Part shown: one piece after another, positions 1 through 5,790 of the stretch
Layout of the letters: the number at the start of each line of letters is the position of its first letter
How positions within the stretch are numbered: the first letter of the stretch is position 1
Assembly: GCA_013695335.1 (NCBI GenBank)
Contig: JACDAR010000333.1
Span: 1-6,259 of the forward strand
From: Rubrobacter sp.
GTDB taxonomy: Bacteria > Actinomycetota > Rubrobacteria > Rubrobacterales > Rubrobacteraceae
Reading direction: 5' to 3'
DNA length: 6,259 bases
The notes under the pieces: generated by a model
The model's input: the letters and a program-made list of their open reading frames with translations, nothing else
Databases searched by the model: none
What the model was told of the DNA's origin: nothing
Program-made: the position numbers and the translations under genes

Positions 1-323
<323 letters not shown>

Positions 324-640
324 ATACTTTCTGGCGCCGAAGCGCCTTTCAGTAATGGTTGGTGCGGGCGCCACCCGCTTGGCGATCCGCATTACACTCT
401 CGGATCGCGAAGAGTCAACCTCGGCGTAATGACGGGTTCACCTATCACTACTTGGTCTTTCGCTGCTATTCAGTTTTCAAGGCCACAGGCTCCTCGCCTC
501 TCGGCGGAGCTTGCGGAGGACTCAACCTCTTGGGACTAAAACGCCCACCTTGCGGCGGGCCCGGTGAGTACTCCCACGTTTGCGGGGAGGCTTACCTTTT
601 GTACCCCATCTTGGTTGTCAAGTCGTCCTCCAACATCAGC
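324..640 (-). other. rRNA operon leader: 16S precursor 5' region with a series of hairpins
   Basis: This stretch between promoter P2 and mature 16S has no convincing protein gene. Read on the minus strand it contains at least six small inverted repeats: 571-589 (CTCCC/GGGAG), 543-560 (7-bp stem with one G-U pair, GCAA tetraloop, then GTTTTAG), 489-510 (GCTCC-GCC/GGC-GGAGC with a GAGA loop and a two-base bulge), 382-408 (8-bp perfect stem, 11-base loop), 364-378 (GCGGG/CCCGC) and 333-346 (GGCGC-TTCG-GCGCC, a classic UUCG tetraloop). A boxA-like element lies between the third and fourth. Leaders of rRNA operons are cut away by RNases; one strand of the long stem around 16S should lie here, but its partner is beyond the window. 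The hairpin at 543-560 resembles an intrinsic terminator, though its T run is only four long. Confidence 0.75.
466..486 (-). promoter_or_regulatory. boxA-like antitermination element
   Basis: The minus strand reads GTGGCCTTGAAAACTGAATAG. The core TTGAAAACTGAATAG closely resembles the boxA region in leaders and spacers of Gram-positive rRNA operons (for example the CTTTGAAAACT form in Firmicutes and TTTGAGAACTCAATAG in mycobacteria). Such sites recruit NusB-NusE and associated Nus factors, which keep RNA polymerase from terminating in untranslated rRNA. The position, about 145 nt before mature 16S and after both promoters, fits that role. The 5' part (GTGGCC) departs from the usual TGTTCT-like start. 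Confidence 0.7.
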
Positions 641-646
641 TTGAGG

Positions 647-674
647 AGTATACCACCTGCCGATTGGGTGTCAA
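647..674 (-). promoter_or_regulatory. rRNA promoter P2 (sigma-70/SigA type)
   Basis: On the minus strand TTGACA (669-674) and TATACT (647-652) are separated by 16 bases: a perfect -35 and a 5/6 match at -10. Transcription would start near 640, giving a leader of about 315 nt before 16S. The -35 box overlaps a small inverted repeat, GATTG-ACACC-CAATC. This is the strongest promoter-like sequence in the window, and its place upstream of 16S supports it. Confidence 0.85.
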
Positions 675-744
675 TCCGTCACGGACTCTGTTTTCGTGGT
701 TTCTCATCTTACTAACTGAGCCAATCCGAAGATCGGCGACGGCC

Positions 745-772
745 ATTGTAGCCGGGTTGCGAGAAAGGTCAA
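745..772 (-). promoter_or_regulatory. rRNA promoter P1 (sigma-70/SigA type)
   Basis: On the minus strand TTGACC (767-772) and TACAAT (745-750) are separated by 16 bases, each a 5/6 match to consensus. The start point would be near 738. It lies about 100 bp upstream of P2 and only about 33 nt beyond the tyrS stop codon, so rRNA transcription appears to be driven by tandem promoters directly behind tyrS. Confidence 0.75.
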
Positions 773-804
773 GGACTTCCAGAAATATTGTCTCGGCAGA
801 TCGA

Positions 805-1971
805 CTACGCGGTGACCACGAGGCGCGCGTAACGGCGCTTGCCAACCTGAAGAACGCTGCCTTCCAGATCCCCGGTCTTCAGGGAGAGTTGCTCATCCTT
901 TACTACTTCCCCGCCAACCCGCACGGCGCCACCGCGGATGAGCCGCCTGGCTTCCCCGTTGGTTTTGGCGAAGCCAGCTTTGCTGATGAGGTCTACTATC
1001 CAGATCTCCCCGCCAGGCGACAGGGATATCTCAGGGGCGTCGTCCGGGACGCCGCGTCCTGTGACGGTGTCGAAGTGTTTCTCGGCGGCTGCCACGAATT
1101 CTTCTCCGTGGAAGGCGCGCGCTATGGAGCGGGCGAGTTCACGCTTCTGCTGCACGGGTGGCGTCTCGGGTGGTTCGCGATCAAGGATCAAACGATAGTA
1201 CTCGGGCATCAGTTGATCCGGGATGCTCATGGTCTTACCGAACATGTCGCCGGGCGGGTCGGTGACGCCTATGTAGTTGCCGAGGGATTTGCTCATCTTC
1301 TTCTCGCCATCCGTGCCGACGAGGAGCGGGGTGGTTAGCACGCACTGGGGAGTCTTTCCGTAGTACTCCATGACGTGGCGGCCCATTAGCAGGTTGTAGA
1401 GTTGATCCGTGCCCCCGAGTTCCACGTCGGCGTCTATGGCTACCGAGTCGTAAGCCTGCATAAGTGGATAGAGTAGCTCGGTGAGCGAGATGGCGTCCCT
1501 GGCGGCGAAGCGTTTGCTGAAGTCATCGCGCTCCAATATTCGGGCCACGGTGGTCGAACGGGTGAGGCCGATTATGTCGGCAAGGGCTAGGGGGGCTAGC
1601 CACTCCGAATTCCGCCGTACTTCCGTCCTCTCCCTGTCGAGTACCAGATACGCCTGATCCAGGTACGTGCGGGTGTTCGCGTCGATCTCCTCCGGCGAGA
1701 GGATGGGACGAGTCTTGGATCTCCCGGACGGGTCCCCTACCCTGGCCGTGTAGTCCCCGACAACGAGCACAGCCGTGTGACCGAGATCCTGAAACGCCCT
1801 GAGCTTCTTGAGGACCACCGCGAACCCGAGATGTATATCGGGGGCTGTGGGATCGATCCCCAGCTTGACCCTGAGAGTCTCGCCGCTCCGCAGACGGCGG
1901 TCAAGCTCATCACGAGGGACCGCGTCGACGGCAATATCGTAGATTCGGGCCAGTTTCGGGTGGTCATCCAT
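805..1971 (-). CDS. tyrS: tyrosyl-tRNA synthetase
   Basis: This class I synthetase charges tRNA-Tyr with tyrosine in the cytoplasm. From the ATG at 1971 it is 388 residues, close to the usual length for the family. The Rossmann catalytic domain shows the HIGH-type site as HLGF (residues 47-50), then FQDLGH, GDYTARVGDPSGRS, the tyrosine/ATP-site motif ELGGTDQLYNLLMGR, and an intact KMSKS loop (225-229). The last 65 or so residues form an S4-like tRNA-binding domain (KTNGEARRLIRGGAV, then VGGE). I prefer ATG 1971; a TTG at 1995 is in frame but lacks a ribosome site, while AGAGG lies 13 nt before the ATG, rather far. The second His of HIGH is Phe, confirmed by codon TTC. The gene reads towards the rRNA promoters on the same strand. 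The short upstream gap leaves no room for a T-box riboswitch on this side. Confidence 0.96.
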   Translation of the reverse strand: MDDHPKLARIYDIAVDAVPRDELDRRLRSGETLRVKLGIDPTAPDIHLGFAVVLKKLRAFQDLGHTAVLVVGDYTARVGDPSGRSKTRPILSPEEIDANTRTYLDQAYLVLDRERTEVRRNSEWLAPLALADIIGLTRSTTVARILERDDFSKRFAARDAISLTELLYPLMQAYDSVAIDADVELGGTDQLYNLLMGRHVMEYYGKTPQCVLTTPLLVGTDGEKKMSKSLGNYIGVTDPPGDMFGKTMSIPDQLMPEYYRLILDREPPETPPVQQKRELARSIARAFHGEEFVAAAEKHFDTVTGRGVPDDAPEISLSPGGEIWIVDLISKAGFAKTNGEARRLIRGGAVRVGGEVVKDEQLSLKTGDLEGSVLQVGKRRYARLVVTA

Positions 1972-2023
1972 TGACTTTGAGTAACCTCTTCGCAACTCGA
2001 ATGTAACGTTCAGGCGGCTAGTG

Positions 2024-2029
2024 TACTAT
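2024..2029 (+). promoter_or_regulatory. possible -10 box of the PBP gene (near-leaderless start)
   Basis: TACTAT (4/6 match) ends nine bases before the ATG at 2039, so a transcript would begin within a few bases of the start codon. No Shine-Dalgarno sequence stands before the ATG, which agrees with leaderless or near-leaderless translation. No good -35 box is visible. On the other strand the same bases read TATAGT (2025-2030), which could serve tyrS, so the assignment is uncertain. Confidence 0.35.
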
Positions 2030-2038
2030 ACGGCCCCC

Positions 2039-4228
2039 ATGGCCCGAACCTCCCGGACAAGAGGGGCGAAGGATGCCCGAGGCCCGGATTCGAGCAACCG
2101 TGCCTGGTTGCCTTTCGGGTCCGGCAAGCGGCATGGTAAATCCAGATCCCTGAAGTCCAGAATCCTGCTTGGAATCGGGGTCTTTTTCCTCTGCGTGGCG
2201 GTCGCCGCCGTGAGCTTCGCCGCGGGTGGGTATCTCGGGGTCGTGGAGGTGGTGAATGGCCTGAAAGAGGCGGGGCGCATCTCGACTCACCCAACTTACA
2301 TCTACTCGGCGCCGCTCGGGGAGACCGATGGTTCGAGGCGTGTGATCGGGACCCTCTTCCAGGGCCAGAACCACGAGACCGCCTCGAAGGACGAGATGCC
2401 CCTGAGCGTACTAAACGCTGTGGTCGCCAAGGAGGACGAACGCTTCAGGACGCACGGCGGCGTGGACGTGTGGGGCATCATGCGCGCCCTTTACGTGGAT
2501 ATTCGCGCGGGCGAGGCAGTGGAAGGCGCGAGCACCATCACACAGCAATACGTCAGGAACGCATATCTCTCGCAGGACCGTTCCATCACGCGCAAGATCA
2601 AGGAAGCCCTCATCGCCGTGGAGATAGAACGCAAGAACGACGATAAGGACGACATCCTGGTGGATTACCTGAACACCGTGTACTTCGGCAGCAACGCTTA
2701 CGGGGTTGCCGCCGCGTCCGAGACGTACTTCAACAAATCGGTGCAGGATCTCACGGTCGCAGAGTCTGCGACGCTCGTCGGGCTTCTATGGTCACCATCG
2801 ACGCTCGGCGTTGATGTGGACGCGGCGCGGGATCAGCGGGATCTCGTACTCAGAAAGATGTTCGACACCGGGTACATCACGGAGCAGGAATACACGAATG
2901 CCCTGGATGAGCCAATGCCGAAGAAATGGCCGGCCGAGCCGATGGTGGAAACCGGCCTTGACGGTTCGGCTGGAACCCGCGACTTCGCCGAGTTGGTGCA
3001 GGGTGAATTGATAGACAAGTACGGTGCGAACACCGTCTACCAGGGCGGTCTCAACGTATACACCACCCTCGACCTCGAAGCACAGGTATCCGCGCGGGAC
3101 ATCGTGTACGGTCCCAACGGCTACCTGCCAGATCCCAACGATCCAGACCTCGCGCTGGTATCCATTGATCCAGAGACCGGGTTTATCAGGACGATGCTTG
3201 GCAACAGGGACCAGGATTCCCAGTTCAGCCTGGCGACCCAGGGACGCAGGCAACCCGGCAGCTCGTTCAAGCCGTTCGCCCTGATTGCAGCCCTGGAACA
3301 GGGCATCGACCCTGACACAGAGTTCGTCTCGGAGAAGAAGACGTATCAGGTTGACGTTGGACTGAAGCAGCCTGAAGAATGGAACGTCAGGAACTACGAT
3401 GGCATCGAGCGCGGCAGTATGTCCCTGAAAGAAGCGCTGTGGTGGTCTGACAACACGGTTTTCACAGACCTCGTCATGAACGCCGACGGCAAGGGCCTGA
3501 AGAACGGTCCCGAGAAGGTTGCGGACGTGGCCAACCGACTCGGTATTACCACGGACTTCGGGGAACATTCCCATCCCTCGATCGCCCTCGGCGCGCACGA
3601 GGTCTCGCCTCTGGACATGGCGACGGCGTACGCGACGATAGCCAACGGCGGAGAGAAGGTGAACCCAACCACCATCGTCGAGGTCACAACCAGCAAGGGT
3701 GACGAGGGTGAGAAGACCATCTATGAGGCCCCCGAACATCCCAAGGGCAAGCAGGTGACAAGCCCGGAGATCGCGGTCGAGGTAACCAAAATCATGATCG
3801 GAGACGTAACCGAGGGCATCGCCAGGAAAGCGGCGCTTAATGGCCAGCCCGTTTCGGGCAAGACCGGGACCAGCGAGAATTTCTTCGACGCGTGGTTCAT
3901 AGGCTTCACGCCGTATATGGTCACGGGAATCTGGATGGGCTATGCGGATGGTGGGCAGACGCTGGAGTACACGCTGGATTACGCCCGCGAATTGCACGGC
4001 CTTTCGGGGGGGATCAATCCCGCGGAGATCTACAGCACCTACTCGCAGGATACGCTCGCCGGCAAACCAGTCCGCGAGTTCTCGAACGTGGATATGTCCC
4101 TGGACGAGCAGCTCCGCAGCCCAGAAGATCGGCCGCAAGTACAAGAGGCTTCCGGGGTCCGCGCCAATGCGGGCGTCGGGCCTAGTCGGAACGCGCCTAA
4201 CCGGTACGGGCCAGGCCGCGGGAGGTGA
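2039..4228 (+). CDS. class A penicillin-binding protein (bifunctional glycosyltransferase/transpeptidase)
   Basis: This membrane-anchored enzyme polymerises lipid II into glycan strands and crosslinks the peptides outside the cell membrane. From ATG 2039 it has 729 residues, typical of a PBP1-type protein. A basic cytoplasmic tail (about 1-41) leads to one membrane segment (about 42-64). The GT51 domain follows, with EDERFRTHGG (catalytic Glu132), EGASTITQQ and RKIKEALIAVEIE (second Glu189). The transpeptidase domain has SSFK (catalytic Ser408, Lys411), SDN (470-472) and KTGTSENFFDAWFIG (KTG 608-610), so both active sites look intact. The C-terminus is a short Gly/Arg/Pro-rich tail with no PASTA domain. 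A GTG at 2021 is an alternative start in frame, but it overlaps the likely -10 box. The gene is divergent from tyrS, and its 3' end overlaps the convergent glycosylase gene by 32 bp. Confidence 0.96.
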   Translation: MARTSRTRGAKDARGPDSSNRAWLPFGSGKRHGKSRSLKSRILLGIGVFFLCVAVAAVSFAAGGYLGVVEVVNGLKEAGRISTHPTYIYSAPLGETDGSRRVIGTLFQGQNHETASKDEMPLSVLNAVVAKEDERFRTHGGVDVWGIMRALYVDIRAGEAVEGASTITQQYVRNAYLSQDRSITRKIKEALIAVEIERKNDDKDDILVDYLNTVYFGSNAYGVAAASETYFNKSVQDLTVAESATLVGLLWSPSTLGVDVDAARDQRDLVLRKMFDTGYITEQEYTNALDEPMPKKWPAEPMVETGLDGSAGTRDFAELVQGELIDKYGANTVYQGGLNVYTTLDLEAQVSARDIVYGPNGYLPDPNDPDLALVSIDPETGFIRTMLGNRDQDSQFSLATQGRRQPGSSFKPFALIAALEQGIDPDTEFVSEKKTYQVDVGLKQPEEWNVRNYDGIERGSMSLKEALWWSDNTVFTDLVMNADGKGLKNGPEKVADVANRLGITTDFGEHSHPSIALGAHEVSPLDMATAYATIANGGEKVNPTTIVEVTTSKGDEGEKTIYEAPEHPKGKQVTSPEIAVEVTKIMIGDVTEGIARKAALNGQPVSGKTGTSENFFDAWFIGFTPYMVTGIWMGYADGGQTLEYTLDYARELHGLSGGINPAEIYSTYSQDTLAGKPVREFSNVDMSLDEQLRSPEDRPQVQEASGVRANAGVGPSRNAPNRYGPGRGR

Positions 4229-4796
4229 TGATCTTCGGTCGCACTGAGACGTTTGGGTCGCCGAGTACCAGATAACGGTAAGGTAGTTCCGCGCCGCGGC
4301 TGATACCGATGCGGGTGGTCGCCACTATCTCACCATCTGGCGGATCTCCGCGACGGATGGTGAGTGGGGGCCGCGTCAGGTCGTGGGCGTCGTGGGACAT
4401 GTCTATGCCGAGCGCCTGCGTGAGCTTTCCCGGTCCGGTGCAGAGATCCGGGCGTCCCCGCCGTTCCTTCATCAAGTCCGATCCATCCAGCGGGGCGAGC
4501 GCGCGTATCAGGACGGCGCTGCCCTTACCTTCTTCTTCGCAGTTCGCGTTGATGAGCGGATAGCGGCCATAGATGAGGTAAACGTAGGCGAGGCCGGGAC
4601 CCTCGAAAATCGTACGGTTCCTCATGGTCTTGCCTTTGTAGGCGTGGCACGCGGGATCGTCCATGCACAGGTACGCCTCCGTCTCGACTATCGTGCCTGA
4701 GGCTGTGCCCTGCGGGCTATCGTGGACGAGGACGCATCCAAGGAGATCCACGGCAACCTCGCGGGGATCACGGTCGTAGAAGCCGGTCCCTAGAAT
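4197..4796 (-). CDS. mpg: 3-methyladenine DNA glycosylase (AAG/Mpg family)
   Basis: This base-excision-repair enzyme removes alkylated purines such as 3-methyladenine by cutting the glycosidic bond. Family features in order: FYDRDPREVAVDLLGCVLV, GTASGTIVETEAYL (the Glu of EAY is the catalytic base by comparison with human AAG Glu125, and the Tyr matches Tyr127), MRNRTIFEGPGLAYVY, LINA (Asn matching human Asn169), SAVLIRALAPLDG and LCTGPGKLTQALGID. The first canonical start is GTG at 4751, preceded by GAGG five bases upstream, giving 184 residues. However, the conserved FYDRDPREVA lies before that GTG, in the same frame. The open frame upstream contains no ATG, GTG, TTG or CTG, only an ATT at 4796, which would give 199 residues, the normal family size. 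I mark that extended form; the exact start is unresolved. The gene overlaps the end of the RemA-like gene, suggesting one operon with coupled translation. Confidence 0.93.
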   Translation of the reverse strand: MLGTGFYDRDPREVAVDLLGCVLVHDSPQGTASGTIVETEAYLCMDDPACHAYKGKTMRNRTIFEGPGLAYVYLIYGRYPLINANCEEEGKGSAVLIRALAPLDGSDLMKERRGRPDLCTGPGKLTQALGIDMSHDAHDLTRPPLTIRRGDPPDGEIVATTRIGISRGAELPYRYLVLGDPNVSVRPKIITSRGLARTG

Positions 4797-5149
4797 ATCC
4801 GCTGGGTGTCCCCTTCTCCTGTCAGCTCCGAGATGCGACGGGAGAGTTGGTCGAGGTCGAGGCCGGCTTCAGAGCGGATGGAGGACTTCAGGAGCGGCCT
4901 GACCTGGCCGATCTGGACCTGAAGCTCGCGGAGCAGCTCGATGGAGCCACTCTCGGCGCCGACCATGTCGCGGAGGATGGTGTTCTCGGTGCGTCCCGCG
5001 ACCAGTGGCTCGGAAATATTCTCCACGTAGACAAGGGTTCGGCGTCCGCTGCCCCGATCCTCCTCGATGGGCACGAGGGCAACTATCCTGTCTGACCTGA
5101 CGAACTTGCCGGAACCGAGGGGAACTAGACGATCCGGGATCACCTTCAT
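4790..5149 (-). CDS. RemA/DUF370-like putative DNA-binding protein with a C-terminal extension
   Basis: The 119-residue protein resembles Bacillus RemA, a small ring-forming DNA-binding regulator of biofilm matrix genes. LVPLGSGKFVRSDRIVALV (residues 8-26) lines up with RemA LINIGFGNIISANRMISIV, and GRRTLVYVENISEPLVAGR (35-53) with GRRTRAVVVMDSDHIILSA. The three arginines I recall as needed for RemA DNA binding (R18, R50, R51) match R21, R36 and R37 here. The link between them is shorter: 14 residues here against 31 in RemA. Residues about 68-110 form a probable helical extension absent from RemA. ATG 5149 is chosen because a TAGAAT box ends eight bases before it (leaderless start); ATG 5167 and further-upstream starts are possible. 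The gene is followed directly, with overlap, by mpg. Regulatory targets are unknown; the family assignment is from memory, not a search. Confidence 0.65.
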   Translation of the reverse strand: MKVIPDRLVPLGSGKFVRSDRIVALVPIEEDRGSGRRTLVYVENISEPLVAGRTENTILRDMVGAESGSIELLRELQVQIGQVRPLLKSSIRSEAGLDLDQLSRRISELTGEGDTQRIF

Positions 5150-5157
5150 AAAGCGGA

Positions 5158-5163
5158 ATTCTA
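5158..5163 (-). promoter_or_regulatory. -10 box for the RemA-like gene and mpg, leaderless arrangement
   Basis: TAGAAT (5/6 match) on the minus strand ends eight bases before ATG 5149, the spacing expected when the first transcribed base is the A of the start codon. The -35 region falls within the palindrome at 5173-5188 and has no good TTGACA match, which fits a promoter controlled by a bound protein. There is no Shine-Dalgarno sequence before this ATG. Confidence 0.5.
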
Positions 5164-5172
5164 ACATAGCGC

Positions 5173-5188
5173 CCGGTTCCCGAACCGG
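5173..5188. promoter_or_regulatory. 16-bp palindrome, candidate operator in the divergent promoter region
   Basis: CCGGTTCCCGAACCGG is a perfect inverted repeat with 7-bp arms (CCGGTTC and GAACCGG) around a CC centre. It covers the -35 region of the RemA-like gene's promoter on the minus strand and abuts the -10 box of the acetyltransferase gene on the plus strand. A bound regulator here could control both directions. It is not followed by a T run, so it does not look like a terminator. Whether the RemA-like protein or another regulator binds it cannot be told from the sequence. Confidence 0.55.
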
Positions 5189-5189
5189 A

Positions 5190-5195
5190 TATATT
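5190..5195 (+). promoter_or_regulatory. -10 box of the GNAT gene, leaderless arrangement
   Basis: TATATT (5/6 match) ends seven bases before GTG 5203, placing the expected start point at or next to the start codon. No separate Shine-Dalgarno sequence is visible at a useful distance. No clear -35 box is present; the palindrome at 5173-5188 fills the spacer. Confidence 0.5.
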
Positions 5196-5202
5196 CGGTG
5201 GT

Positions 5203-5754
5203 GTGAAATCACCGAACAAAGCTCAGAGGCTCGAAGCCGGGCGCGTGGAGCTGCGGCGTCACGTGAGCAGAAACTACCCGCTATATGGCGAGTGGTACTC
5301 TGATCCGGAGGTCTGGCGGCTGTCGAGCTGGACCTCGAAACCGCTGGGTGTGAAGGCTGTCCAGAGGCTTTTCGAGGAACGGGAGATGTCCAGAACCGAC
5401 GATACCTTCGCCATCTTTCGGAAAGACGCGACCGATCCCATCGGTGTTATCAGCCTGATGAACATCAGCGAGGCCCACTCGTCTGCGGATCTCTCGATAA
5501 TCATTGGCAGCCCGGAGAACAGATCCCAGGGTTTCGGAGCCGAGGCTATCGAGACGATTCTTGGCTATGGTTTCGGGAATCTAAAATTGCATCGCATCGC
5601 CCTGAGCGTCTTCGATTTCAACGAGCCGGCGATCTCGCTCTACGAGAGGCTAGGCTTCCGCGAAGAGGGAAGGCTGAGGCAGGCGATCAAACGCGAAGAC
5701 GCGTTCCACGACGCCATCCTTATGAGCATCCTGCGTTCCGAGTGGGGCAGCTAA
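5203..5754 (+). CDS. GNAT-family N-acetyltransferase (RimJ/RimL-like)
   Basis: The 183-residue protein has the layout of the Acetyltransf_3 (RimJ/RimL/SpeG-like) branch, which moves an acetyl group from acetyl-CoA to an amine on a protein or small molecule. Motif A, RSQGFGAEA (107-115), is the pyrophosphate-binding turn (R/Q-x-x-G-x-G/A). Motif B follows as FNEPAISLYERLGFREEGRLR (139-159), with the conserved Asn140 and Tyr147. The N-terminal part has LEAGRVELRR and DPEVWRLSSW, usual in this branch. GTG 5203 is chosen because the TATATT box seven bases upstream would make a leaderless message beginning there. The gene is divergent from the RemA-like gene and is followed after 36 bp by the broken gene, in the same direction. 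The substrate is unknown. Confidence 0.9.
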   Translation: MKSPNKAQRLEAGRVELRRHVSRNYPLYGEWYSDPEVWRLSSWTSKPLGVKAVQRLFEEREMSRTDDTFAIFRKDATDPIGVISLMNISEAHSSADLSIIIGSPENRSQGFGAEAIETILGYGFGNLKLHRIALSVFDFNEPAISLYERLGFREEGRLRQAIKREDAFHDAILMSILRSEWGS

Positions 5755-5790
5755 AACTCAAGGCTCTATGAAGCCGAGAGGAAAGGAATT

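Noticed and set aside
593..621. Possible third rRNA promoter with TTGACA at 616-621 (minus strand)
   Set aside because: The only -10-like sequence (TACAAA, 598-603) is just 12 bases away, and at 17 bases the sequence AGGTAA is a poor match.
580..1338. Long open frame on the plus strand across the rRNA leader and the end of tyrS
   Set aside because: It lies opposite tyrS and the rRNA leader, its protein matches no family I recognise, and tyrS with all its motifs is clearly the true gene.
1972..1995. Upstream TTG start of tyrS at 1995
   Set aside because: It adds eight residues without family similarity and has no ribosome site; ATG 1971 begins just before the conserved N-terminal region.
1972..2020. 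T-box riboswitch for tyrS
   Set aside because: The upstream gap is under 70 bases before the divergent PBP gene begins, far too short for a T-box leader, and no T-box core sequence is visible.
2792..4144. 450-codon open frame on the minus strand inside the PBP gene
   Set aside because: It is antisense to a PBP with intact catalytic motifs; long antisense frames are common in GC-rich genes and this one has no recognisable domain.
4786..4802. Programmed frameshift joining the RemA-like gene to mpg
   Set aside because: A -1 shift would be needed near the TAG stop, but there is no slippery heptamer there; separate overlapping genes explain the layout better.
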